Of a DNA stretch of 64,000 nucleotides, positions 25,846 to 38,800 are shown piece by piece. Below the pieces are notes generated by a model that did not search any database, was not told where the DNA came from, and saw nothing but the letters and a program-made list of their open reading frames with translations. The first letter of the stretch is position 1. Each line of letters begins with the position of its first letter. The DNA comes from Acanthochlamys bracteata (lineage: Eukaryota; Streptophyta; Magnoliopsida; Pandanales; Velloziaceae), in contig CM034136.1 in NCBI GenBank assembly GCA_019914995.1, forward strand, positions 4,293,270 through 4,357,269, in the 5' to 3' direction. The position numbers and the translations under genes were made by a program.

Positions 25846-26938
25846 ACATTCTGTTTAGGAGTTTTGTGTTTAAGGATGCTCCTAACTTTCTTTTCCTTGT
25901 GTCATCCTTCAACTCCCCCATCAGGCAAGTGAGCAGAAGTCCCAAGGAGAATCAACCGGAGTTTTTAATCCAATGCCAGCATATACTTGTCATAGATTCT
26001 AGTGTCTCGCAAGTATCTTTCATTCTCATACTTTCTTTGAAATTTGTAATATGATGATAGTTTTTTTTTAATTGAATGCATATATTTATACAATTTAAAG
26101 GTTCTATTCTAGGAAGAAAGACATTTTCAAGGATTTTTTAGCATAGCTATTTTCTTTTGAAGTTTTAAAGGTAGGCTGCTTTAAAGTTGTTCAAACTCCA
26201 TAGGAGGGAAAATAGTTGACAAATGTAGGTTGTCACTAAGAGTTATCCTTGTGGAATAGTGCTTATAGTGCGGTTCGTTTTTATGAATTGCAAACTTTAG
26301 ACTAAAGTCGCAATCTCAACTTACTAGGTTTTTACGCATGACAAGTAAACTTCTCATAAATGCAAACCTTATTATACTACATGCTCCAAAGATCTATGTT
26401 TCCATCGATATACCTATCTGAGTCCCTCCTCTTTAAAATTCACCATTCATCTATAACGCCCACACCTAGAGGCTATCTCACCCAAAATCCTACACCTAAG
26501 AAAAATGGAGCTCTTGAGGGATGCTAGAACGAACTCGTAGTATTGCTGCTAGGTGCACCAACTTTGAAAGTATCTGCTCTTTATGAGGAAAGCTTTTCAT
26601 GTTCGATCTAATCCACATTCAAATCTAATATTATTTCTTGAGGCTAATAAGTCATGTACTGTCTGAGACTTGGAATAAAAATCAAACATATTGGATACTT
26701 CTATGAACTCTACTTATTTTGCTTACTGAAGCAAACAGTGTTTATTGCTTCTCCACATTCGACCTAATAAAATTTCAATTTATCTCTTCCCAGATAAACT
26801 GGGGATTTGCATGTCAATTAATGTTTACTTTTACTTCAACTGCAAACTGCCAAGTAGTACCTATCTGTTTGTACGTCAAAATTAATGGCTGAAGTTTACA
26901 TACTATTCTCAGTTTTCATGTCAAAATATGAACAACAG

Positions 26939-27846
26939 GTCCAATTGCTGAAGTGTTGAGGGGTTCAACTTTTCTGTTCAAAAGGGGCTTCTCTGATCAG
27001 AACAGGGCAGATCTTGGAAGCAGAGAGAATATGCAAAGTAACAAATCTGTCAAGGGACCTGATTTTCTTTTCAAATGGAGTCGTATACTAAAATATTCAG
27101 TATCTGCTTTATTCTATATCAGGATAGGGGGACCTGAGCAAAATCCCTTTAATCATGACCTTGCAGCTGAAGCTGCTTTTAAGGCATCTCAAAAGATCAC
27201 ACAGTTGAATGACTGTACCAGATATTGCTTGAGGAAACAGGTACCATATTATACACATTTTAGGCTTCCTGTTTTCATACTTTGGTAGAATATAGATCAC
27301 ATACATTGTATAGATCTTTCTTCAAGTAGCATAATTAAGTAATGACTTTCGCTGCCAACATACCCTTAATTTTGTAGTAGTTCAAGGCCTTTGTTAATCA
27401 CAACACACAACTTTTGCTTTGCACTTTCTGAAACAGCCTTTTGCTTTGCACTTTCTGAAACAGCTGGTTCATAAAGCACCATTTTACCAGTTTCATATAT
27501 TCAATTCTGGCAATGTTTTTACTGTTTTCTTTGTTTGTTCTTATGAAAGAAAGTTCTTTTGAAATGAAGAGAGTTTCTTACAGCATTAGTTAGAAACTTA
27601 GTAAAACTTCAAAGCTGGTTGGAATCTATTTTCTAAGCTTAGCAACTAAATTACACTTGGCAACCAATTCATCTTTCTTCACTAGGACTAAAAGTGGAGA
27701 GCTGTAAGCTCTGTATCAAATATTATGGTAGGTGTACATTTAGAACTAGTTTTGTTCTCTGATAGGTGGAACAGGTTGGAGCGTACGATGGGAATGGCTG
27801 GATACATGCCCTACTTAGGAGCTTCTTTTTTGAGGTACTGGACTAG
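26939..27846 (+). CDS. Possible two-exon coding segment, unrecognised
   Basis: An open segment at 26939-27240 begins after an AACAACAG acceptor and ends at a CAG/GTACCA donor. A second segment starts after GATAG at 27766 and continues in the same phase for 26 codons (VEQVGAYDGNGWIHALLRSF and six more residues) to TAG at 27844-27846. The joined frame is open and includes GPEQNPFNHDLAAEAAF. I recognise no family. It could be the end of an unseen gene, an alternative 3' region of the PPR locus, or chance. No start exon was found. Confidence 0.3.
27411..27464. repeat. Perfect 27-bp tandem duplication
   Basis: The unit CTTTTGCTTTGCACTTTCTG plus AAACAGC occurs twice, back to back and without differences, at 27411-27437 and 27438-27464. 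It lies in the gap between the two exon-like segments. Confidence 0.95.
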
Positions 27847-29457
27847 ACACTACCAATAGTTATTATACTCTACTTTCACTATCTTTCTCTTTATTCTTTT
27901 TTTTAAGTGAAAAACCCCCATTACTTGTTGAAGCTAATAGTTGATACAATCATGGTTATCAGGTTGACTTGCTCTCAATCATTCACGAATGCTTCTAAAT
28001 GGATCCAAATTCGAAACTTTTGAGGAAGCAGATGTAATTTGCTTTTTCAACCTCAGAGGAAGGAGGGGGTTATCCACTGAGTTGCTTTTATATATTGCTA
28101 CCAACAACTACGATAATCCGATTGTTCCCCTTTCAATACGACCCTTGAGCTAGAGTGAAAGCATATAAAGCTTTTAATATCAGTTGACACCTAGGCATGC
28201 TGAACACCATCATGTGAGTGAGCAACATATTAGTCAAGCATGATGCAGAAATCAGTGAGCCGTCAGTATGTTGATAGTTTATTGATTGGTAATCACGCCA
28301 TCTAACATGTATCAGCTGGTTCAAAACTGTTGCCACATGCATAGAATGATATGGAATGATTCTTTTCATGGCTATATTGAAAGGTAATCTGTTGATTTCT
28401 AGATGCCACAATTTGTTGTTAAAGTAAACAAAATGAGTATAACAAGGTAATTTTTCAAGTCTCATAGGTTCCCTTGAAGGGTACACAAAGGCAACTCTCC
28501 AAGTTCATGAGAAAGTTATGATAGGCTACTGTCTTCAGTATTACTTTGTATATAGTCCACAAAGGAAATGTGCTACAAGAATGACATTTAACAATGAACA
28601 TGCATCTGCCTCCTGTATGAGATATAACTGAACAGTTTGCTGCTTTTGCCATTCACCTGGATTAAATTGCTCAAGCAAAACTGAAACAACTGTTACATGT
28701 GAATCGACATATCCAAACTTTCAGAACTCATCACCTAAATATCATCTTTCAATAAATTTACAGAAAGCTAAAATACCCTACTTTTGAAGAACTTCACTTA
28801 GATCCAAACCCCCAGCAGGCACGTCTGATGTCAAGGGACCGAGGATCCCCTCAGAGCTGAGACTTAGTCCACTCTGTGAAGAAGAAGACATAATCAGCAT
28901 AGTAATTAAAATTCATACTGGTGATTCCGTTAAGTTGCTTAAATGCATACGAGTACTGAAAACCGGTACAGACATATCTTAAGATGTAACAATTACCTCT
29001 GGCTGGAATCTGAGCATGTCAGCACTGGCCAGTGCCTCTGCTTGAGCTATTCTCTGTTTGAATGTCTGAGCCATCTCATCAGCCTAACGATGTGAATGAA
29101 GAAATGTGTCAGAAAACAAACAAACTATACCAGAAACACATTATAATGGAGAAAGTCTTTATATGATTAGTTACCTTCTCAAAGACATAGGATCGCGGAT
29201 CATGTGACCAGGTGTTGGCTCCAATTCTTTGTAGAAAGACTTACTCGGCCTCTTTCACGGTCATGTCTTAGTATCATGACCTTTTTGAGATAAATATATG
29301 CTTTTAGTTATAGTGCAGAATTTAACATGAATCTAAAATTTGTTGTATACATAAACCAAGCACCTTGAGAGTGTCACCAGGTTGCAGAACTGTGGAAATA
29401 TCTGAGACCCGGTCATGACTTATCTGGTTAACATGGAGAAGACCATTAATCCCACCA

Positions 29458-30339
29458 GTATCAATGAAGGCACCATATGGCTTCAAGCTCTGAACAGTTC
29501 CCAAAACAACTGATCCTATACCAAGCTGAGCCTGACTATCTGCCATGGCCTTGCGGTTGCTGAGTACCAGCCTGGATTGTTCCTCATCTACCTCGACAAA
29601 TTTACAGTTCCTTATCCAGTAATTCTTCAGCAGTTGATTTATGGAGTAATTAGAGAACCCATAAAATTTGAAATAGGTGAACCAACAGGAACATATGTCG
29701 AAATATTAAATTACGTACTTGGTATGAAGTTGTATTCACTAAAAGCCAATAACCAACTTAAATAAATACCGTCGATATCTGTGAAAATGGAAAAAAACCA
29801 CGTAGGCCTTCCACAATAGCTACTACACCTCCTTTGTTTCCACCAACAACCTGCACAATTGATATACTTCCCAAAATAATTAGGAGGCTCATACAAAAGG
29901 TATCAATGAAGGCACCATATGGCTTCAAGCTCTGAACAGTTCCCAAAACAACTGATCCTATACCAAGCTGAGCCTGACTATCTGCCATGGCCTTGCGGTT
30001 GCTGAGTACCAGCCTGGATTGTTCCTCATCTACCTCGACAAATTTACAGTTCCTTATCCAGTAATTCTTCAGCAGTTGATTATGGAGTAATTAGAGAACC
30101 CATAAAATTTGAAATAGGTGAACCAACAGGAACATATGTCGAAATATTAAATTACGTACTTGGTATGAAGTTGTATTCACTAAAAGCCATAACCAACTTA
30201 AATAAATACCGTCGATATCTGTGAAAATGGAACAAAACCACGTAGGCCTTCCACAATAGCTACTACACCTCCTTTGTTTCCACCAACAACCTGCACAATT
30301 GATATACTTCCCAAAATAATTAGGAGGCTCATACAAAAG
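29458..30339. repeat. 442-bp tandem duplication inside the RPS1 relic
   Basis: Positions 29458-29899 and 29900-30339 are almost identical, differing by two single-base deletions and about one substitution. The unit covers, on the minus strand, an intron part, the exon with [17 protein letters not shown], the following intron and the start of the next S1 exon up to the AFIDT residues. The duplication junction fuses truncated exon sequence directly to intron sequence. Confidence 0.93.
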
Positions 30340-31512
30340 GAATCTGGAACTAAAATGTTGAAGTTGTAACAACAGTGATACAAGAAAATCCCTACTAACA
30401 TAATAACGAACTCGAGCAATAGATAAAGACATTTGATATGCTTTTAGATACTTCTTTTCAATTTGAAGTTTTGATGAACCTTATTGCCATTTGCTACGTT
30501 AGGATTATCAATAGAGTTCTTTGGACTCCCCAGGCATAGTTTCTCAACAATATGAACTGAGAAGATGCCTAATCTGCACTAACAACCTAGAATGTTTTTA
30601 TCAAAACGCTGAGATTCAAGAAGTAAACCTACTATTACGACCTTCTCTTCAATATACCTTAGTCACTGACTTCTTACTTTACCCTTGACAATAACATCCT
30701 CTTCCTGAAGCTGTCCACATCTTTCCCATGCAAGATCGTACTGAATTGATCGCAAACTCAATATCAAACTATCGTCTTGTGAATTCTCACCGATTACGAC
30801 GAATTCCTCAACCAATCCTGGGTATATGCCTGCCTCCGTTACATGCTTTATCTTGTGAATACATGCTTCTTGAACAGGTACATATGCAGATGACTTTTCT
30901 GTGATATCAACATGTGCGCCATTCATGTCTGTCATAAATACTGTTCCTGTGACCTGAACATGAATAATTATCAATCAAGTGCTAGAAGAACAGGCCATTG
31001 AAGAAGAAATAAAATGAAACACTGAACCTATTTGTTTCTAAAATTGACAAAAGTGAAAGGCCAAATGTGGTGATATACCACATGATGCACATATAGGGTG
31101 CGCAATATTTGGTCTAAGCCCTCATGAGTAAAGAAGGAAATTTTTTATGAATGTCAGAAACCTTTTATAGTACATGCTGTCCAGCAGCTAATAGATGGAA
31201 GAGCGCTTATGTTTTCTGTCAAATTAAAAATAAGATTTGATACAAGGCATGAGTGCTAAGCAGCCGGAGCTACAACACGATGATATTGCCTCAAATACCT
31301 TGAAAAAGAAATGCTATTAAAAGGTGTGCTTTTGCACAAGCAGACAGCCAAACCACTACAAAAAATTCAGCTTTTACTACGAGAATAGTATGCATGTCAT
31401 GAAATGCCTACATTACTTGTAGCACTACACAATAAAGTTACCTGAAACAGTTATTGGAGAAAGTTACTAAGAACCAAAATTTCCACTGATCCATCAGCAA
31501 AGAGGTGCACAT

Positions 31513-31707
31513 CATGCTAACCACCTCATATATGTTGATCACTCGATTACTCTAAGTATAGGACTAGTTTTATTTTCTCATCATGGAGGCATAGCACAAG
31601 AAATCCCCTTACATGTTGACCACCTCTTATATGTCGATCACACAGTTACTCTAAATATATGACTAGTTTAATTTCTCATCATGGAGGCATAGCACAAGAA
31701 ATCCTTA
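31513..31707. repeat. Diverged ~98-bp tandem repeat in RPS1 intron 1
   Basis: Two units, about 31513-31607 and 31612-31707, both end in CTCATCATGGAGGCATAGCA followed by CAAGAAATCC. They differ at roughly one position in ten. No coding content is present. Confidence 0.85.
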
Positions 31708-31733
31708 CTTTTTAACTCGACTGCTTACAATAA

Positions 31734-32082
31734 GGGCGTGTTTCTATTCAATGGAACTCCAGTTTTTTCCACCAGATTTAGAGTTCAAGTGAGTTCACAT
31801 ATTTTAATGCTACAAATGAGGAACTGCAGTTTCGCATGGATCTCCACTTTCGCTTGAGTTTCACCTTCTCTTTTCACGCTGTCCGAAATAGTTTTTTCTC
31901 TTCACTTCCAACCCACTTTAAAAAACAATTGAAACATAAAATATGAACTTCACTTCCAACTCACTTCAAAGAATAATTGAAATATAAATTGAACTGAACT
32001 TCACTTCTAATTTATTTTTCAAAAAATTCTATCTCATTTTTCATTTTCGTGAAACTCAATTACGAGTATTTGATACACGCAC
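31734..32082. mobile_element. Tourist/Harbinger-like MITE in RPS1 intron 1
   Basis: This 349-bp block starts GGGCGTGTTTC and ends GATACACGCAC, near-perfect inverted termini. It is flanked by TAA at 31731-31733 and 32083-32085. A three-base TAA/TTA target duplication is typical of PIF/Harbinger elements. No transposase frame is present. Confidence 0.65.
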
Positions 32083-32140
32083 TAACCATAATGGAGAAGT
32101 TTCAGGGATACTATTACATAACTAACCATAAACGACTCAC

Positions 32141-32285
32141 AAAAAAACAGCCAGAGAATTCTTAAGTTTGTAATTTATCTGACTTACTAACCTATGTAAT
32201 CACTAACCTATGTAATAAAAAAAAACAGCTAGAGGATTCTTAACTTTGTAGTTTATCTTACTTACTAACCTATGTAATCACTAGC
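32141..32285. repeat. ~74-bp tandem duplication in RPS1 intron 1
   Basis: Two units near 32141-32214 and 32215-32285 share AAAACAGC(C/T)AGAG(A/G)ATTCTTAA and end with ACTTACTAACCTATGTAATC. They are slightly diverged. Together with the 98-bp repeat and the MITE, this fills much of the 2.3-kb intron 1. Confidence 0.8.
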
Positions 32286-34554
32286 AGAATTGAGTATGGA
32301 GCCTATAATGCGACTCAAAAGAGTTTAAGGCCTCAACACTTGGGTCAATTAGTTAAAGGTCTGACTCTTTCCTTTAGATATTCTCAAAGCAATTACATTC
32401 AGCATAAGCAAACATTGCCTAGCCCTTTGAAGTTGGCATGATAGAAATGTGGATCATAATTTCTGGGGTAAAGAACCCGACGTCTTAGTTATTCTAAAGG
32501 TACATTTGGGAGTGCTTAAAGTAAGGAACTTTTTCAAAAGGAGCTTATTATGGGTTTTTTTGGGGAAAACAAGCTTGATTTATTTACCAAAAAATGATAA
32601 AATATAGGTATATACATATAAAGATTTTATGACGTACAATTATTTGTACTCACTAACTATTTTACTGTAGAAGATTTATTGAAAAATGAAAAGTTGAAAT
32701 AAAGTTTTGATAAGCAGTGATAAGCACTGCCAAACATCACCTAAAAGCTCTCATAGTCCTAGCAAATTAGCATCGTCATTTTATCATCAAAAAGATCCAG
32801 AACATTAATGGAAAATCTTTTCCAGTAGGCAAACAAATGCACCAATCCATTGCCACACACACCAAGAATGCATTTCCAAACAGAACTCCAAGCACCTTGC
32901 ATCATTATTCTAGCAATTACACAGTAAGCCACAATTTGCTAGCAGCTTCTACAAGTAAATGAGTAATTACAGAAAGTACGCTTGCTAATTTGCCATTACA
33001 ATATAAAATCAGAATAGGGTCATAGTATCAGTACCAGTGGAACACCACCTATAACATAGAAAATCAAATCAATGATACCATCACAGTATTACTGCCAAAA
33101 CAATCGTAACAGGAAAAAACTCTGTTCTGGTCATCTCCCAATCAACTGCAAGTTAACTCACTATAAAATTTCATAAAACGCAATAACCTTTTGGCAACTG
33201 AAGACAAAAACACAACGTAAAATATTGAACTAGAACAACATGAGTATAAAGTTAAGAAAGGTAGTTTTAAAATTTTTAGAAAGACGAGACCTTTGTTCCG
33301 ATTTCAGAATCAAAATCGTACTTCTCGAGAGCAGCGTGGAAATCTTCGACAGTGAACGCAACACCTTCCATGGGAGCAGTGCGACACCGATCGTAAGCTT
33401 CCTCAAACACCTCTTTCAGCTTTTCTCTCTCCTTCGGCTCCGCCGTCAGAGCGTAGTAGGCCGCCTTCACTTCAGCCGCCCGCTGTCGTACTCTGGTAGA
33501 AATCTACTTGTTCTTCTTGGCAAGCTTTGATGGTCCTACCGGCGGGCACCGGAGTCCCGAGAACTGCGCGAGCGATGACATTGTTGTTCTTGTTGCTACG
33601 CTTTGCAGCTGTGTTCGTTCTAGCTATCCGAAGACTAATAAGAGCAGCAACGGTTGGGAGAAAATGGAGAAGAAAGGAAAGATGGAAGATGAGATGGTGT
33701 TGTTTTGTTTTGTGCTTCATGGAGTTGTTTAAGGCCCAATTCGTAGACGGGCTTGATTGGGCTTTATTTGTGGGTTACATTTTCTTCGGTTCCTGAGTAC
33801 TGCACTTGAGTGTTTTTGCAGATGAATGGTAAAAAAGTGCTTAAAATTAAAAAATTTTATTAAAACAAATTATAATTTTGTAAAATTAATTTCTAAGTAT
33901 AAAAATAATCAAAATTATATTATTAATAAATATTTTATAATATATAGTTTATATATTATTTAAAATTTAAATAATTAAAAACTATTACAAAAATTTCATT
34001 CAGAAATAAGATATAACAATAAAGTAATAATAAAATAAAATAACTTTCCAAGCCATCGAAACAATAATGATGTTGCCATTTTCTGATTACCAACGAGAGC
34101 GGGGTGTTATATATAAGTTTATATAATAATATAATGTAACGATAAAGTTTGTATTTTTGCAACCAGGTTAATACAAATATTTTCTAAAAACAAAGTGTTA
34201 ATTTTGTAAATTAGATACTTATAATAACTTACTAAAATTTAAAGTAATATAAATCATATCTATATTGCAAACAGCCCAACGAAATAGGTTGTAGCGCAGA
34301 AGTTGTACAAGCAAACTTTTCTTTTTTCTTACTTCCTGGTATATACACAAGTACAACATCATAGAAAATATTAACAGGCCTTGCCCTAATTACATTTTTA
34401 ATCAAACTCTAGTATAAGTTAAATCAGCAGTTATAAAAAAATAAATAAGAAACGACAGAGAATGAAAGAACAGAGAGACGAGAGACGCTGAGATCCAAAT
34501 AGAAATTCCGGAGTCCCAATTTTTCAGACTGTTCTTTTCAAACTCCTAACGAGC

Positions 34555-35649
34555 TTAGGCAGCGGACGGCGCAGTGATGTAGTCGACAGGCCGGGCTTTC
34601 GACAGAGCTTCGTGGAGCGCTGGCTCTGGATCAACGACGGCAGGGCCGTTGTAGTCGAGTGATTCATCGTTGTAAATGTCCCACCATTTCTTGACAAGCA
34701 TCTTGATGTCTTCTCTGTCCATGTTCTCCTCTTTGCCTGTATACCTCCACGGCTTCGATCCCGCAGCGCAGTAGTGAACGACCTTGACCTTCTCAAGCTC
34801 AACGTTCTCCGGATGGCGCCACAGCATGGCGAGAACAAGGTTGTAGATCAATGGAATGGGCTCGTAAACTTCTCTGAAGAACATGTTGAGGAAGTCCTGT
34901 TCAGCGAATGGAGTCGGCGGAGTGATCTTTAAGGTAGCGAGGAGTTTCTCAGCGGTGGCAAGGCTTGGCTCATGGACGAACATGCCGGCGTTGAAGTAGA
35001 GAGCTGGGCGTGGCCCGAGCTCGTCTTGCCAGGTGACCTTGTCGGGGCACTGCTGGCAGTAACCGATCTTGTACTGCGGAGTGTGGCTCCATGTCTTCTC
35101 ACAGAAGCAGTCCATTACCGCGTAGAACTTGCCGTCGGGAAGATCGAACAAGTGATCGATGTTTTCGTAAACCTGAATGTCAGCGTCCAAGTATATCATC
35201 TTGCTGTACTCCACAAACTGCAGGCATCAAACCAACAATTCAAACCCTTAATTAGTTCCCAATTTGGAAACAGGAAACAGAGCGATGAGGTAAAAGAAAG
35301 ATTGATTTGTTACCTCCCAGAGACGGAGCTTGGAATAATTGATGACGTAATACGCCATGGCAAACTGGGTCTGATTCTCCGGCGGATAAACAGGTTCGAT
35401 CTCTCTAACAATGCAGCCCTGGGACCTCAGCAGCTTTCGGTGATCTTCCGGCACATCCGGCAAGACAGCGACAACAAGAGGGTAAGCAGATCCGACTTTC
35501 CTCAACCCCTTTGCAAGACCAACAACACCCATGACGTAATCACCATTTCCGGCAAGGAACGTAACATAAGCCTTCCGCGGTGAAGCCAAAGGTTTGCCTC
35601 CAAAGTTGGCTATAGCAGCTGCAATTTTGTTAAAGATCTGAGGCGCCAT
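34555..35649 (-). CDS. Galactinol synthase (GolS), copy A
   Basis: Two exons, 35649-35314 and 35217-34555, encode 332 aa. The enzyme transfers galactose from UDP-galactose to myo-inositol, making galactinol, the donor for raffinose-family oligosaccharides, in the cytosol. It belongs to glycosyltransferase family 8. The metal-binding DxD motif is LDADIQV (Asp 123 and 125). The C-terminus is APSAA, the family's signature pentapeptide. Length fits the family (about 325-345 aa). The 96-bp intron differs by one base from that of copy B. ATG 35649 begins MAPQIFNKI. GolS genes generally respond to drought, cold, heat or ABA. A G-box/ABRE and a TATA box lie upstream. Coding sequence is much richer in GC than its surroundings, as in copy B. 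Confidence 0.96.
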
Positions 35650-35782
35650 TTTGTCACTGAAATTAACTAAAGAAGAGCTCTTTGAATGCGATGAAAAGAA
35701 TTGAAAGGTTTGTGTTGATTAGAACGGTTGTTGTTTTGTTGGTGAATTTGTGTGGTTGTTTCGGACGGAAGGGGTTAGAGGT

Positions 35783-35789
35783 TTATATA
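35783..35789 (-). promoter_or_regulatory. TATA box of GolS copy A
   Basis: TATATAA on the minus strand lies 134 bp upstream of the start codon, a normal distance for a plant TATA box plus leader. It is inferred from sequence and position only. Confidence 0.65.
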
Positions 35790-35884
35790 AGCGTAGGGTG
35801 GTGAACTAATTACGAATATAACACATGGATAAAAGCGCATATAGTGACTAGTGGATTTGATGAATATGAAGGGTAGGAATGTGA

Positions 35885-35890
35885 CACGTG
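35885..35890 (-). promoter_or_regulatory. G-box / ABRE upstream of GolS copy A
   Basis: CACGTG within GACACGTGGG lies about 100 bp upstream of the TATA box. This matches the ABA-response element core (ACGTGG). It would fit ABA or drought control, which is known for several GolS genes. Further ACGTGG words occur near 36777 and 36819. Confidence 0.5.
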
Positions 35891-35899
35891 GGTAGTTGT

Positions 35900-38800
35900 G
35901 ATTCAAAAGGTAGGACTTGTTCCAGGTTCGAAGTGGGTTCTCTGCAGATCTTCCCAGTAGCTTCCTGTGTACTCTTTTTGGATTTATTAAGTTCTCATTG
36001 AGTTCAATAATCATTTTTTTCACACAAAAATTATTTGTTTTTATTAAAAAATTATTTTTAATTTATTTTTTAATACAAAGAGAAAATAAAAAATTATTTT
36101 CAATTTATTTTTAATAAAAAAATACATCACTTTTAATAATATTATTTAACAATTTATTTTTAAACACTTTTAAAATGAAATAACGTAAGTTTGAACTTAG
36201 AACATGAACTAAGTCCATATTTCTGACAAGTAACTAATGGATGTTAAATGTAATATTTAATAATTTTCTGTTAAAGTAAACATTCTTAAAGCTGAAGTAT
36301 CAATTTTTTATAGATACTTTTCATACACTTTACATCGTCGGCCACACGGCTTGTAACTGCTCTTGCAACGTATCATCAAGAATATTAATCTTGTTATCTA
36401 AACAAAAACAAAGTTATAACTTTTATAGTTTATTTGATTCTCACTAACAAAACGAAAATTTTCAAGCCCAACTAAACAACCTACTTAACTATTTTGTAAG
36501 TTATCCTGACTTGCCTCTTAATCCATATAACACCACGTTAACCATTCTATACGAAATCAGTCAAATTTAACTCCGTACTATATATTACTTTTCTACGTGG
36601 GATTATCTCCTTGGAAGTTGTAACCTCCCTGGATTAATTAATTTAGCGGGCGGTGGAGAGCTGTAACGGTCGCATAAGGGCGGCTGTCAGTTGGAGCTGT
36701 TGGCACCACGGTGGCTGGAACACGCTTTCACAATTTTAGTAGACCTGGAGAGTGCTGAGAAGGTGCACGACTAGACACGTGGCAGTTTATAAGTAACTAA
36801 GCGTGCGAGGTAGGATACGTGGCTACAACTCCCGGAGTAGTAAGACCTACATTGATTTGACAGCTTTTTATGATAATGGAGATCAACGGCTGTCCTTCTA
36901 GTTGGGGTTATTGGGACCGACAGGCAGTGGCCATGTTCCGTTGGATGGTCGGTGCAGGCCCAGAAATTGGAACACATTGATTCTGCTTGTTCCTGTCCTT
37001 CGCTTCAGGGCCTGTTGGTGTGGTCTGCAACGGCTGAGTCATGTGAGGAGAGGATTTTGTTTATATTATCCGATTTAGTATGATAATCAGATAAAAAATA
37101 ATTCAAATTTATAATTTTTTTTATTTATATAAATTAAAATTTTTAATTTTTAATTAATTTATGTAATAATTAAATTATACAAATTAATTTTTAATATTAA
37201 TATGTAAAAATGATTATATAGTATTATATACCAAAATAAGAATATTATTTTTGACGAAAATTTTATAAATAATTAATCAAAATATGAAATTAGGCATATA
37301 ATTCAATTATTAGATAAGATATATTATAACATAATTTTAACTTTATATATGTGTACAATAAAAAATAATATATAAAATAACTTATACGCACAAATTGTTT
37401 AAGACATCCAGTCACGTTAAATCGTAGGTATTGGATCGTTTAATCTGACGGCTATGATATTCAACAAATTCTCAATATTATTCACTACATGATCACTATA
37501 TAGAGATAGAAATAAAACTTTGGCCTTTATTTCAGTCTTGCAAGTTGTGAAGCCGACGTCTCCTCTCGGGAGCGGCGTTGCCATCATTTCTCCTCCTTTT
37601 CTTTCAAATTTTACTTTTCTATGATTAAAATAATAATATTTTTAGATATAATAATAATATTTTTTATATAAAAAATTTTATTTTATAAATACTATCAAAT
37701 TTCTCCTTTAACTTTTTTTTTTTTTTAACATTCAAAATGAAGATTTCATTCTAGTGAAGTGTACATCGTGCAGAAAAGAATAACTTATGCATTAATCTTA
37801 TGTTTACAACAACATAGCAGAACAACATACAAAATATAACATAACATAACACAACCTTATGAAATGAGCCTCCAAATTACATTAGTCCGATATTAATAAC
37901 GTGAAGAGATTAATATACTCAAATAAATAATAGACTAGCTTAATGCATTAAATTTGAATTAGTAGTGTATGAGAATGAAATTGTACTCAAAATAAAATAT
38001 AAATTAGTTAATTCAAAAATGAGATAGCAACTTATTTTGAGTTTGATCAAATTGTATTATAATTTAGTGAGTTTAACAATTCATTTTTTAAATAATTTTA
38101 CATTGGCCGATAATAGAACAAAAATGTATTTATATTTGATAATATAAAAATATAGCTACTAAATAAATTGACAATTATATTAATTTATGAATCCAATCCT
38201 ATATACATGTCAAATTTGAATCCTAACACTATTTTTTTCAAAAGATAGGTTTTTATCAAAAAAATTTTCAAATGCGGAAAAATACGGTAGGAGTACAATT
38301 AGTTTAAACAAATATGAATAAATAATACATTGCACAAATAGTCAAAATAGAAATAGAGAAAAAATAAATAAATATTACTAAGCATAGGTTACAAATATTT
38401 TTTAAATGGACTATAAAAATTTATAGAAAGTATTTGATCATTCTAGCGATTTCTTTATAAAGAACAATGCGAATTCTTTTGAAATAAAAATAAGTTATTA
38501 AGAACTTAAATTATTATAAATAATATTTTTATCAAAATAAAGTTAATTATTATTTTAAAAATATGTTAGCTGTATATATTTTTTTATTTTTTTAATAACT
38601 GAAAATAAATTAAAATTTGAGTATTTTTAAAAAAATAAGTTATAAGAACATAAAATATAGACATGAAGGGATATTATTATAGCCGCGTTTTTTTTTAAAT
38701 AAGTTAAAAATGAATTATAAGTTATTATCTATTATTAAAAAAATAAAAATAATTTTTAATGCAAATAAATAGAATTGTCAGATTTATTTTTCTAAAATAA

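Larger units (their letters stand above)
28778..33581 (-). pseudogene. Chloroplast ribosomal protein S1 (RPS1) pseudogene
   Basis: Exons of a plastid 30S S1 protein can be followed: 33581-33291 (transit peptide and N-terminus), 30953-30678 and 30290-30210 (first S1 domain), about 29630-29364 (next S1 domain, with [17 protein letters not shown]), 29280-29175, about 29082-28998, and the last exon ending at TAG 28778-28780. An intact protein would bind mRNA on plastid ribosomes. Lesions are many. There is an in-frame TAG at codon 26 (33504-33506). A deletion before the KFVEVDEE segment creates a frameshift and stop (29602-29604), also present in the duplicated copy (30044-30046). The next exon acceptor lacks AG. 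One base is lost after the RVSLSTK segment near 29240. A 442-bp tandem duplication splits one exon. Sequencing error could explain one lesion but not all. Confidence 0.85.

Noticed and set aside
36771..36977. Cys/His-rich 68-aa minus-strand frame between the GolS genes
   Set aside because: The Cys and His spacing fits no zinc-binding family, and the patch is better explained as promoter-proximal DNA with ACGTGG words.
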